Source: Mesoaciditoga sp.
GTDB lineage: Bacteria > Thermotogota > Thermotogae > Mesoaciditogales > Mesoaciditogaceae
DNA: 64,000 bases
Assembly: GCA_015491995.1 (NCBI GenBank)
Contig: WGFY01000071.1
Span: 32,277-96,276, forward strand
Reading direction: 5' to 3'
In this document: positions 1 through 8,179 of the stretch, piece after piece
Layout of the letters: each line of letters begins with the position of its first letter
Numbering within the stretch: position 1 is the stretch's first letter
The notes under the pieces: generated by a model
Seen by the model: only the letters and a program-made list of their open reading frames with translations
What the model was told of the DNA's origin: nothing
The model's database searches: none
Position numbers and translations under genes: made by a program

Positions 1-1
1 C

Positions 2-103
2 ACCGTCAAAAGAAGGCTGTTGAAACCCAAATTGGATGAGATAAAACGTCGAAGTGCCGAGATTCTAAAAGAGATGAGAAATCTTTCTCATAAGCGAAAT
101 TAA
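2..103 (+). CDS. C-terminal fragment of a gene entering from the left
   Basis: Only the last 33 codons are in the window, ending at TAA 101-103. The tail is basic and helical and includes DEIKRRSAEILKEM. That pattern resembles the stretch between the radical-SAM core and the TRAM domain of MtaB/MiaB-type tRNA methylthiotransferases, but the piece is too short to assign. Immediately downstream a different frame reads LSVEKGKLE and runs to TGA 193-195, which looks like the TRAM continuation after a frameshift. The identity is inference; that a coding tail is present is supported by its composition and by the terminator at 222-250. Confidence 0.45.
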   Translation, partial: TVKRRLLKPKLDEIKRRSAEILKEMRNLSHKRN

Positions 104-221
104 AAAGATCGTATCTTCAGCATCTCTCTGTTGAAAAGGGAAAGTTGGAGACATGCTTGAACTACAATTCATCTTTTGTAATTTGCACCGTTTGATATGT
201 GTACTTGATGAGTGATAAGTG

Positions 222-250
222 AAGCCCGACAAAAGCCGGGCTTTTATTTC
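222..250 (+). terminator. rho-independent terminator
   Basis: A 7-bp stem (AAGCCCG 222-228 with CGGGCTT 237-243), an 8-base loop and a T-rich tail. It closes the transcript entering from the left edge. Confidence 0.75.
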
Positions 251-332
251 AACACTAAAATTCATCAATCGAATTCTTCCATCATTAAAGTGGCAGGATG
301 TTTTTTCGTCATCCATTTTGCATGAACATCTT

Positions 333-470
333 TTAAACACTTGATCCAAGAAGATAAGTGAGCATGTTTTTAGAGCCACCGATAAATGCTCCTATTCTTG
401 CACCAAGTCCTGAAGCGGCAACCCAACTTGAATTTGGAAATGTATTGTGAAATAACCATTCAGTGTTATA
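333..470 (-). pseudogene. possible decayed coding fragment
   Basis: A minus-strand frame of 45 codons runs between stops and has protein-like, membrane-flavoured composition (for example GLGARIGAFIGG and MLTYLLGSS), but it has no usable start codon or ribosome binding site. It may be the remnant of a membrane-protein gene; chance is not excluded. I do not recognise a family. Apart from this and the terminator, the stretch between 104 and 664 holds no gene I would defend. Confidence 0.2.
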
Positions 471-474
471 TTAT
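445..474 (+). promoter_or_regulatory. candidate promoter for the peptidase operon
   Basis: TTGTGA at 445-450 is followed after 16-18 bases by TATATT (467-472) or TATTAT (469-474). It is the only reasonable sigma70-like signal seen upstream of the gene at 665. Confidence 0.3.
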
Positions 475-664
475 ACATGCGTGAATTCAAGTACATGGAA
501 AGTCAGGAAAAGCATACTAAAAGCCTATAAATTTTGTATATACCCGACAAAAGAAAAAGCAGTCGATGATGATGATGTTGTTTCATCGCTGATTGGCGTG
601 AACACTGGAAGAAGATGTCAAGAATTTTGGCAAATTTCTAAAAGCAAAATAATCCTGAAGGGGG

Positions 665-2395
665 ATGACGAAAATTAAAAGAGAAGAGATAATAAGTGAA
701 TTTTCATCATCAAATGCCTTGGAAATCGAATGGGGACTGTCAAAATATCACAGGGCAAAGGGTGGAGAGGAATATTCAAAGGCTATAAAAGAGATTCAAG
801 AGATCATAGGAGATTCCAAAGTGCTAAGGTATCCTGCTGCCAAAATTTACAACAGCTGGCGAACACCTGTTGGATGGAATCTCAAAGGTGGATTTTTAAA
901 AGTTGTCAATCCATCAAAGAAATACTTGGTTGCAGATCTATCGCTTTTACCCATAGCTGCCATTTTCATGTCAGGTCCTTCTGAGGGTGTTGAAAATTTA
1001 AGGGTAATTGATGTTGGGAAAGGTGAAAGAGTTGAAGATTACACAGAAGATGTGCGAGGTTCGGCCATTTTGGCGAACGGTGACATATCGAGAGTTTACG
1101 ATATAGCCGTCGAGAAATTCGGAGCAAAGTGCGTTCTTTCCTGCTTCATGAGGGCTCAAGTGAAAGAAATAGGTAGAGTGCCTGAACTCCTTCCTCAAGC
1201 CATCAATTACACTTCCTTTCCGGCATACGCCGATGGAAAAGCGTTTGGATTTGCGCTTAGTTACGATCAGTACAGGTGGATGAAATCACTTCTTCGAAAA
1301 AGGCAAGTTGAGATCAAAACCCAAATGAACGTCGATCGGGGAAGCGATGAACTTGAAGTGCTTGAAACCCATGTGGGAGAAAAAACGAATACAAAACCGA
1401 TAGTCATGATGGCACATCTTTGCCATCCCAGACCCGGTGCAAATGACAATGCCAGCGGCTCGGCGCTTTTGGTCGAAATTGTGAGAACTTTGAAAAAAAT
1501 AAATTTAAACCGTGAAGTTGTGGCACTCTGGGTTCCTGAAATGTACGGTACAGCAGCTTATTTGACAGATCACAAAGCCGATTTTGAACTCGGGATAAAT
1601 TTGGATATGGTTGGGGAAGATCAAAATAAAACTGGCTCAACATTGCAAGTTTCATCCACGGGTTGGTCCTTGCCGTCTTTTGTGAACGACATCGTTTACG
1701 CCAATCTTGAAACGAATAAGTTCAAATTGACCACCGGTAAATACTCAGATGGATCAGATCACTTCATATTTTCCGATGTATCGGTTGGTGTACCGACAAC
1801 ATCTCTTACCCAATGGCCGGACAGATTTTACCATTCCAGTGAAGATACGCCGGACAAATCTTCTGTCGAGTCTTTTGAATGGATAGGTAAAGGAGTCATA
1901 AATACCATTTTGGACATCACCTATGAAATGCCGCGAGAAACGGCAGCAAAAATTCAGGCAAACATACTGAAAGAGTTCGTGATGGGTTATAATATGTTCG
2001 AAGATCCATTGGTATCTAGTTGGATCACGACGATCGCCATGAAAAAACTTGACGATCTTTCTAAATATGCGAACTCTGAAATGTCAAAAAGAATGGTGAA
2101 AGCTCATTTTAAACCCTTTGAATTGCCAATTAAGTCCAGAAAATTACGATCCATAAGAGGACCTGTAGCCGATTCTTGGATGAGTGAAAAGGATAGAGAA
2201 TGGTTTTTCAGCATCAAGAACCTCACTAGTTTCTGGGATTTTAGATATGAATTTTTGAATTTCATGGAATTGGGCTTCTCAAAGCAAGATGCTGTCAAAC
2301 TTGCAAAAAGTGAATTTGGAATAAAAGAAGATCTGAGTGATCATTTAGAGTACTATCTTGAAAGACTCTTGAAGGAAAAAATCATCGAGCTTTGA
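665..2395 (+). CDS. DUF4910-type zinc aminopeptidase (M28-like)
   Basis: Probable metal-dependent aminopeptidase of 576 residues, cytoplasmic (no signal peptide). Residues about 90-170 form a PA-like insert (GSAILANGD). The zinc-peptidase core shows H251 in HLCHP, D261 in GANDNASG, a Glu in VPEMYGT near 291, an Asp in INLDMVGED near 313 and a late His in RFYHSSEDTP near 390, which together match the two-zinc ligand set of M28 peptidases. The C-terminal 170 residues are helical, as in DUF4910 proteins. The purine run GAAGGGGG abuts the ATG with almost no spacing, so initiation may depend on coupling to upstream translation. It leads a three-gene unit with the acetyltransferase and methyltransferase. 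Substrate unknown. Confidence 0.85.
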   Translation: MTKIKREEIISEFSSSNALEIEWGLSKYHRAKGGEEYSKAIKEIQEIIGDSKVLRYPAAKIYNSWRTPVGWNLKGGFLKVVNPSKKYLVADLSLLPIAAIFMSGPSEGVENLRVIDVGKGERVEDYTEDVRGSAILANGDISRVYDIAVEKFGAKCVLSCFMRAQVKEIGRVPELLPQAINYTSFPAYADGKAFGFALSYDQYRWMKSLLRKRQVEIKTQMNVDRGSDELEVLETHVGEKTNTKPIVMMAHLCHPRPGANDNASGSALLVEIVRTLKKINLNREVVALWVPEMYGTAAYLTDHKADFELGINLDMVGEDQNKTGSTLQVSSTGWSLPSFVNDIVYANLETNKFKLTTGKYSDGSDHFIFSDVSVGVPTTSLTQWPDRFYHSSEDTPDKSSVESFEWIGKGVINTILDITYEMPRETAAKIQANILKEFVMGYNMFEDPLVSSWITTIAMKKLDDLSKYANSEMSKRMVKAHFKPFELPIKSRKLRSIRGPVADSWMSEKDREWFFSIKNLTSFWDFRYEFLNFMELGFSKQDAVKLAKSEFGIKEDLSDHLEYYLERLLKEKIIEL

Positions 2396-2424
2396 TTCAA
2401 CTCGGTTAAAAAGGTGGCGATTTG

Positions 2425-3264
2425 GTGAAAGCTGAGTTTGAGAAATTATCTGAGATATCGTTGAGTGAAATAGTTGATTTGGTGAACGACGTCTTTTTGG
2501 ATTACGTCATCCCCATAAAATGGGATATGTTCTCTTTTGAATTAGATGTGAAGGAAAACTCCATTTCTTTGGAAGACTCCTATGTCATGAAAGTAGACGG
2601 TGAGAAGGTGGGATTTTGCATAAATGCGATCAGGCCTAACCGAGCGAGAATCGATGCTTTCGGAATCAAGCGAAATTACAGACGCAGAGGATTCGGCAGT
2701 GCTTTGCTTGATTATTGTATAGATTCCTTGAAATGGAAAGAGGCAAAAGAGATTTCTTTGGAGGTGGCAGAAAAAGATATGGTCGCATCTTTTTACGAAA
2801 AGCATGGGTTCAGAGTTCAAAGGACTTTGCTTTCCTACTACGTGGATAAAAAAGTAGAAGCAAAGCCTTATGATTTTGAAAATGCTGTTATGGATGAAAT
2901 ATACAACATATCCGTTTTCAACATGAAAGAAAAACTGCGTTTCCTGAATTGGCAACGTGAACCGATAACATTGAAATTATCAGACGATAGATACGATCAT
3001 AGCTTTCTAAAGGATAGAAACAAAAATGTCGGTTATGTCGTTTGGGGAACGAGTGAAGATGGCGCGTATGTGATAGATGCAGCGCCAAAAGAGTTTGAGG
3101 AATACGATGAATTTTTCAAAAGAACTCTGTTTTCTATTCAAAATCTTTTGTCACTTGAAAAAGTGATAATCATGAATGTTCCAGAAAATGATCCTTTGAA
3201 CAAAGCCGCACTTTCGGCAGGAATGAAACCTTTTTTCAGACAATGGGAAATGATAAGGTTTTGA
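2425..3264 (+). CDS. GNAT family N-acetyltransferase
   Basis: A 279-residue acetyl-CoA-dependent N-acetyltransferase. The acetyl-CoA pyrophosphate loop is RRRGFGSALL at about 86-95, followed by the usual C-terminal GNAT elements (SLEVAEKDMVASFYEKHGF). The remaining 120 residues look like a second, degenerate GNAT half lacking that loop and ending SAGMKPFFRQWEMIRF, a layout seen in tandem GNAT proteins. The GTG at 2425 is preferred over an in-frame TTG one codon earlier because it lies 7-8 bases from AAGGTGG. It overlaps the next gene by 22 bases. The acyl acceptor cannot be told from sequence. Confidence 0.8.
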   Translation: MKAEFEKLSEISLSEIVDLVNDVFLDYVIPIKWDMFSFELDVKENSISLEDSYVMKVDGEKVGFCINAIRPNRARIDAFGIKRNYRRRGFGSALLDYCIDSLKWKEAKEISLEVAEKDMVASFYEKHGFRVQRTLLSYYVDKKVEAKPYDFENAVMDEIYNISVFNMKEKLRFLNWQREPITLKLSDDRYDHSFLKDRNKNVGYVVWGTSEDGAYVIDAAPKEFEEYDEFFKRTLFSIQNLLSLEKVIIMNVPENDPLNKAALSAGMKPFFRQWEMIRF

Positions 3265-3908
3265 GAATGCCTGAATTTCGGGCACCAGAAAAATTTGGAA
3301 TCAAGCATACACATGCTTCCGTTATCTTAGGAAGCTACGATTTGCCTGTAAAGGCTCAGAACGTGGTTGAGCTTGGATGTGGCAATGGAGTAGCACTTAT
3401 ATCATTGGCGCTTTTGAATCCGTTTGTAGAGAAGTTGATCGGCGTGGATATCGATCCAAAAGCATGCGAGATTGCCGAAGAATTTGTTAAACTGAATGAT
3501 TTGGAAGATAAGGTGAAAATTTTAAATATCGATATGTTGAATTTGCCCCAAGAGATTGGCTATGAGGTCGCTGATCTCGTCTTCTTCAATCCCCCTTTCC
3601 ATCTTTTTGGAAGGATAAGTAGCGACAAAAGAAGATTTTTGGAAAGGAACAAAAACGTTTTCAAGGATTTTGTTGAGACAACTGCGAAGATTTTAAAAAA
3701 TCGAAAGTACTTCAGATTCATCACCTCTCCACCTAATTTGGTCGTAAACATTTCCGACCTCCTGAACTTCCGTCTAATTCCAAAGGCTTTCGTTCCAATT
3801 TATGGAAAAAGGGGTACAAATTCAAAGTTGGTGTTGATCGAAGGTGTAAAGAATGGAAATCATGTTGGTCTCAAAGTAAAAGAGCCGATATTTCTCGATT
3901 CGGTTTAA
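3243..3908 (+). CDS. N6-adenine type methyltransferase, TrmN6-like
   Basis: A Rossmann-fold SAM-dependent methyltransferase of 221 residues. Motif I is VELGCGNG (42-49), the acidic ribose-binding motif is GVDIDP (67-72), and NPPF (116-119) is the catalytic signature of enzymes that methylate an exocyclic amino group. Spacing and length resemble the TrmN6 (tRNA1-Val A37) group, so an RNA substrate is the best guess, but protein-N5-glutamine methyltransferases share NPPF/NPPY. The start may instead be the ATG at 3267, which would remove the overlap with the upstream gene; neither start has a strong ribosome binding site. Confidence 0.75.
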   Translation: MGNDKVLRMPEFRAPEKFGIKHTHASVILGSYDLPVKAQNVVELGCGNGVALISLALLNPFVEKLIGVDIDPKACEIAEEFVKLNDLEDKVKILNIDMLNLPQEIGYEVADLVFFNPPFHLFGRISSDKRRFLERNKNVFKDFVETTAKILKNRKYFRFITSPPNLVVNISDLLNFRLIPKAFVPIYGKRGTNSKLVLIEGVKNGNHVGLKVKEPIFLDSV

Positions 3909-3952
3909 ACAAAATTTCGTGAAATATCATTCACCAGTCTTAGCAATTGGAG

Positions 3953-3961
3953 TGTTATAAT
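3953..3961 (+). promoter_or_regulatory. extended -10 promoter for the tsaB operon
   Basis: TGT directly precedes a perfect TATAAT (3956-3961), with no clear -35 box. It lies 30 bases before the tsaB start in the gap that separates two operons. Confidence 0.55.
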
Positions 3962-3990
3962 TGCATAAGATTTATGAAAGGATGATGTAG

Positions 3991-4623
3991 TTGAATTTGC
4001 TGGCAATTGATACATCCTCTGACTGGCTGAAGATAGCCTTGAAAGCGGATGGCGAAATCAGAATAACCACCTTGAAATCTCAAAATAGACATTCAGATTT
4101 TTTAATGAATGAGATAGATCATGTGATGAAATCTGCGAATTTTGATATTGGGAAACTTGATGTGATAGGATGCATAACAGGTCCAGGACATTTCACCGGA
4201 ATAAGAAGTGGTATGGCTTCCATAAAAGCCATGGCTTTCGCGTATTCGCTAAAAGTGATGGGACTGACTTACCCAGAATGTTTTCGAACTGAAGAACCGA
4301 TTGTCCTTTTAAGAAAAGCTAGGAAGGGATGGTGGTATTTTTCCGAATTCAACGGAAAATCGTGGGATTACTCGTTGGAACCTTCGAATTCTCTTTCGAA
4401 ACTTTTGAAAGAGAAAAAAGCGATTTCAGAAGAAAAGATAGATAATTTGAACGTAAAAGCCATCACCAGACCCATATTCACGGGTTTTGACATGATCGAA
4501 GTTATGGAAAAGTTTTTCAAAGAAGGTAAAAACATTCACGATCATATAAGCATAAAGCCTTTTTACGTTCAAAAACCAGTGGCGGAAGAAAGGCTAAGCG
4601 AGAGGAAACGGGGTATGCGATGA
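3991..4623 (+). CDS. tsaB: tRNA threonylcarbamoyladenosine protein TsaB
   Basis: A 210-residue ASKHA-fold protein that partners TsaD and TsaE to make the t6A37 modification of ANN-decoding tRNAs. The N-terminus MNLLAIDTSS is the family phosphate-1 loop, H34 lies in the conserved helix, and GPGHFTGIRSG (64-74) is the TsaB signature. The TTG start is supported by AAAGGATG a few bases upstream. It shares ATGA with the next gene, so it is translationally coupled. First gene of a six-gene operon behind the TATAAT at 3956. Confidence 0.9.
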   Translation: MNLLAIDTSSDWLKIALKADGEIRITTLKSQNRHSDFLMNEIDHVMKSANFDIGKLDVIGCITGPGHFTGIRSGMASIKAMAFAYSLKVMGLTYPECFRTEEPIVLLRKARKGWWYFSEFNGKSWDYSLEPSNSLSKLLKEKKAISEEKIDNLNVKAITRPIFTGFDMIEVMEKFFKEGKNIHDHISIKPFYVQKPVAEERLSERKRGMR

Positions 4624-5915
4624 AAGAAAGCCCACGTAAAACGCTGAACAGGCTAAAAAGAAATATCATCGAACTTGAAGCGCAGAAAATTTCAGAAGGC
4701 CTTGAATCTTCAAATGATGTCATCGTTGTGGCCACTCTGAACGAATTGAAGAGATTGAAAGACCCATTTCACATGCACAAAGGAATGGTTTTTCTCTCGA
4801 GCAGTTCAGATGATGTGATCATCGCGGCACTCAAATATTTGAATGCCGTGGAACATCCACTCTCACTTGAAGAGATTACACCTCTTTTAAAAAGGGGTAT
4901 GAAAATTCGAAGAGAAGTCGCAAAAATAGCAAGACTTATGGAATACAGCCAAGCTTGTGAAATTCTCAAGAAACTCATCAAAGATCATTTAGCAGAAGTT
5001 AAAATTGCAGCGATGCGCACCATCTCCGAAATTGGATGCGAAAAGCTTTTGAAAGATGTTGAAGAAGTCGCAAATGATGTAAATCCAAAAGTTTCCGTGG
5101 TTGCAATTGGGACACTTGCAGAGCTTGGTGGAGATGTCGAAGGCAAGCTTTTAACGGAGATCGTATCGAATGCATCTCTGCCAGATAAAATCAGAATTGA
5201 AGCTTTGAAAGTGTACGTAAAAAATTCGATTGGACCGTTAAAATTTCTCAAGGAGATTGCGACCTCTTCCCATCCCGCTTTATCATCTAAGGCACTTGAA
5301 CTCATGGGAGAGATGAAATGTGATGAGGTTTGGGATACGCTTGAAAATGTTCTGTCGGATTCCAAAAACATTCCGTTACGTATTTGCGCTGCGCTTAGCG
5401 CTTTAAAAAGTTGTAAAGATAAAACTGAAGTTGAAGATGTTGCCATTGGCTACCTCACTCATCCATCGTTAAAGGTTAAGATATCGGCATTCAAAATTGT
5501 TATGAAGACGGAAAACATACGCGCCGTTGAATTTGTAAATGACTTTTTGAAATCTGAGAATTCAGAGTTGATAAAGGTTGCGGTACCATTTGTTTACAAA
5601 TATCCAGATGAAGATAACGTTCAAATGCTGAAAAAAATGGTTGAAGAAGGCAATGAAAAAGCTATAATATCAGCTTTGAAGGTCTTAAAAAAATTGAAAT
5701 TGAGAAACGAATCCGCGTCGAAATACCTTGATAGAAATTATCCAATTAACGTGAGAACTCAAGCTTTAAGAACTCTTGCAGCTGTAAATGATATCTTCGA
5801 TGAAGATCTGAAGGGAATTGTGACGTCAAGCGAACCTTTGGAATTCAGGATCGCGGCACTCGATGGATTGGCTACAATTGCCCCAGAAAAATTGTTGGAA
5901 TTGGAGGAAAGCTGA
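4620..5915 (+). CDS. HEAT-repeat protein
   Basis: A 431-residue all-helical protein made of about ten HEAT-like repeats of roughly 35-40 residues (for example EVKIAAMRTISEIG, PKVSVVAIGTLAELGG, PLRICAALSALKS). No signal peptide or catalytic motif is visible. Such solenoids act as protein-binding scaffolds or lyase-like adaptors. Its ATG overlaps the tsaB stop and it ends one base before the ATPase gene, so all three are coupled. Function unassigned; a partner role with the Mrp-type ATPase is only a guess from position. Confidence 0.75.
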   Translation: MKESPRKTLNRLKRNIIELEAQKISEGLESSNDVIVVATLNELKRLKDPFHMHKGMVFLSSSSDDVIIAALKYLNAVEHPLSLEEITPLLKRGMKIRREVAKIARLMEYSQACEILKKLIKDHLAEVKIAAMRTISEIGCEKLLKDVEEVANDVNPKVSVVAIGTLAELGGDVEGKLLTEIVSNASLPDKIRIEALKVYVKNSIGPLKFLKEIATSSHPALSSKALELMGEMKCDEVWDTLENVLSDSKNIPLRICAALSALKSCKDKTEVEDVAIGYLTHPSLKVKISAFKIVMKTENIRAVEFVNDFLKSENSELIKVAVPFVYKYPDEDNVQMLKKMVEEGNEKAIISALKVLKKLKLRNESASKYLDRNYPINVRTQALRTLAAVNDIFDEDLKGIVTSSEPLEFRIAALDGLATIAPEKLLELEES

Positions 5916-6659
5916 ATGAAAACTTTAATGGTCACAAGTGGCAAAGGCGGAGTGGGAAAATCCACGGTTGCCGTTAATCTCGCGATGGAGCTTTCTTTAA
6001 GTGGTTACAACGTTGGGCTTATGGATGTCGATATCCATGGTCCAAATGATCACATAATGCTTGGGATAGACAAACCTAAGATAATGACTGATGGTAAGCG
6101 TTTTACGCCTATCGAAGTTGGAAGCTTGAAATTCATGACAATTGCATCTGCAATAGAAAACGATACTCCGATAATATGGAGAGGTCCGTTGAAGGCAAAA
6201 CTCATAGATCAATTCATCCAAGATACGGCATGGGGTGAGTTGGACTACATGATACTTGACTTTCCACCCGGAAGTGGAGATGAACCTCTTGAGGTCCTGA
6301 AAGTGTATGACAACAAAATGGATGGCGCTGTAATTGTTACCACGCCTCAGAAGGTTGCGCTTGGAGATGTTGAAAAGATCATGAATTTTTTGAAAAAAAT
6401 GAAAGTTCCGATAATAGGGATTTGGGAGAATATGTCTTACTACACATGTCCCCATTGTGGGAAACGGCATTATCTTTTTGGGAAGCACACTGATGAATTG
6501 GCAGAGAAGATGGATGTCGATGTGATCGCGAGAATACCGCTTATTCCGGAAATAGGAGAAAGATTTGGAGCGGTCAATCTCTTCCTTACGCGAAGTGAGG
6601 GTGAGGTAAGAGAAAAATTCGAGAAGGCCGTCAAAGAAATAGTTGAGGAATTAGGCTGA
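5916..6659 (+). CDS. mrp: Mrp/ApbC-type Fe-S cluster carrier ATPase
   Basis: A deviant Walker A P-loop ATPase of 247 residues: GKGGVGKST (9-17), DVDIHGP (37-43), DFPPGSGD (115-122). CPHC (C178, C181) after ENMSYY is the cysteine pair by which Mrp/Nbp35 dimers hold a bridging 4Fe-4S cluster for transfer to apoproteins. It lacks the N-terminal DUF59 domain found in longer Mrp proteins. GGAGG lies at the end of the HEAT gene just upstream of the ATG. Family assignment is firm; the client proteins are unknown. Confidence 0.9.
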   Translation: MKTLMVTSGKGGVGKSTVAVNLAMELSLSGYNVGLMDVDIHGPNDHIMLGIDKPKIMTDGKRFTPIEVGSLKFMTIASAIENDTPIIWRGPLKAKLIDQFIQDTAWGELDYMILDFPPGSGDEPLEVLKVYDNKMDGAVIVTTPQKVALGDVEKIMNFLKKMKVPIIGIWENMSYYTCPHCGKRHYLFGKHTDELAEKMDVDVIARIPLIPEIGERFGAVNLFLTRSEGEVREKFEKAVKEIVEELG

Positions 6660-6678
6660 GACCTTTTAAAAGGGGGGT

Positions 6679-7698
6679 ATGATGAGAAAACAACGTATTA
6701 GATTAGGAGTGATTGGAGCTGGCATAGCGGCGAAAAAACTACATCTTCCAGCTCTTAGAAAACTTTCCGATTTTTACGAGATCACGGCCGTTACAAGTGG
6801 GCACATAGAAGGTGCTGAAGAATTTTCTCAAATGCTCGACAACAAGGCGCAAGTTTTCAACAATTACCATCACCTCATAGTTTCTGGCATGATAGATGCA
6901 GTTGATGTGGCAGTTCCACCACAATTCAACTTCGATATAGTGCAAGATGCACTTAGGAACGGGATCCATGTGATATGTGAAAAGCCAATTGCCGAAAATA
7001 CGATGTCAGCCAAAAAAATTTTGAAATTGGCAAGGGCATATGATAAAGTTTTTGTTCTCGCGGAAAGTCAACGCTACGATCCGGAGCTAAAACATATTTC
7101 AGAGCTGATTCGAATAGGAAAAATTGGAAAGCCATCTTTGTTTGACTGGAATGTCATCGTTAACTTTAGGGAAAGCAACGAATATGTCAAAACTTCGTGG
7201 AGGAAAGCCCCAAAACATATCGGTGGTTTTCTTTCAGATGGAGGAGTTCACCATATGGCGGTATTGCGCGAGATATTTGGAGAAGTGGAAGAAGTTTCGG
7301 CAATGGTAACCAAGGTGAACGGTCAAATTGGCGGAGAAGATACGATGACGTTGAGTATGCAATTTAAAAGTGGGATGATCGGGAATTATTCTGTGAGTTA
7401 CGGTCTTCGAGCGCCTGCACACAAGAGTTTAAAAATATACGGGACTTCCGGTAAGATGCGGGTTACTCCACGAGAAATAGAAGTGATCAAAGAAAATGAG
7501 GAAATAGAGAAATATCCAGCACAGATAGTGAATCTCTTTGAAGAAGAGTTCAAGGAGTTCTATCGTGCCGTTGCCGAGAACGCATCTGTTAAAACGGGCA
7601 CTCCAGAATCAGCTTTGATTGATTTAGCCATTATAGAGGCAGGCGTAAGATCTTCAAAATTAGGCTGTGTGGTTAAAATTGACGAATTACTTGAATAA
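6679..7698 (+). CDS. Gfo/Idh/MocA family oxidoreductase
   Basis: An NAD(P)-dependent sugar or polyol dehydrogenase-like protein of 339 residues. The N-terminal Rossmann fold has VIGAGIAAKKLHLPAL (11-26), EKP (101-103) is the family catalytic-lysine motif, and GGFLSDGGVHH (182-192) supplies the Asp and His of the active site. The C-terminal half is the usual alpha/beta dimerisation domain. Two adjacent ATG codons (6679, 6682) follow a run of G residues; the second has the better spacing. Substrate cannot be predicted. The CCTTTTAAAAGG palindrome between the upstream stop and this start overlaps the ribosome binding site. Confidence 0.85.
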   Translation: MMRKQRIRLGVIGAGIAAKKLHLPALRKLSDFYEITAVTSGHIEGAEEFSQMLDNKAQVFNNYHHLIVSGMIDAVDVAVPPQFNFDIVQDALRNGIHVICEKPIAENTMSAKKILKLARAYDKVFVLAESQRYDPELKHISELIRIGKIGKPSLFDWNVIVNFRESNEYVKTSWRKAPKHIGGFLSDGGVHHMAVLREIFGEVEEVSAMVTKVNGQIGGEDTMTLSMQFKSGMIGNYSVSYGLRAPAHKSLKIYGTSGKMRVTPREIEVIKENEEIEKYPAQIVNLFEEEFKEFYRAVAENASVKTGTPESALIDLAIIEAGVRSSKLGCVVKIDELLE

Positions 7699-8179
7699 AA
7701 TAGTTTTAGAGACGCCCATCGGTAACCTTTACGTCTTGGGGAAAAATGAGAAAATAGTGCGCATAAGTTTTACCGACAAACCATTCTCCGATTCTAAAAC
7801 CGTTAAAAAATTGTCAGGAATGATGAGAAAAGCTGTTGAAGAGATGGAAGAATATTTCGGCGGGGAAAGAAAAAAGTTTGACTTTGACTTCACCTTTTTG
7901 AATGGGACGAATTTTCAAATATCCGTGTGGAAAGCAACTGAAAGAATTCAATATGGCAAGGTGAAATCCTATTCTGATATCGCACGTGAGATAGGAAGAC
8001 CTAAGGCTTACAGAGCTGTGGCAAATGCGTTGGGAGCCAATCCACTGGTCATCGTGGTGCCTTGCCATAGGATTATTTCCCAAAGTGGTATAGGCGGTTT
8101 CACTTCTGGAGTATGGAGAAAAAAATGGCTCTTGGGCCATGAAAAAAACACGCACGAATTAGAGGAGGATATGTTATGA
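7667..8179 (+). CDS. ogt: O6-methylguanine-DNA methyltransferase
   Basis: A suicidal DNA repair protein that accepts the alkyl group of O6-alkylguanine on cysteine. The signature VPCHRI carries C133 (numbered from the GTG at 7667), preceded by RAVANALGANP and followed by GGFTSGVWRKKWLL, as in Ogt/MGMT. Length is normal (about 160-170). The start is uncertain: GTG 7667 overlaps the upstream gene by 32 bases with no clear binding site, whereas TTG 7691 begins the conserved ETPIG region more naturally and overlaps by only 8 bases. It shares ATGA with the next gene. Confidence 0.9.
   Translation: MWLKLTNYLNKIVLETPIGNLYVLGKNEKIVRISFTDKPFSDSKTVKKLSGMMRKAVEEMEEYFGGERKKFDFDFTFLNGTNFQISVWKATERIQYGKVKSYSDIAREIGRPKAYRAVANALGANPLVIVVPCHRIISQSGIGGFTSGVWRKKWLLGHEKNTHELEEDML

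Noticed and set aside
463..678. 71-codon plus-strand frame overlapping the peptidase start
   Set aside because: No ribosome binding site, odd composition and no family resemblance; it overlaps the predicted promoter. It could at most help couple translation into the peptidase gene.
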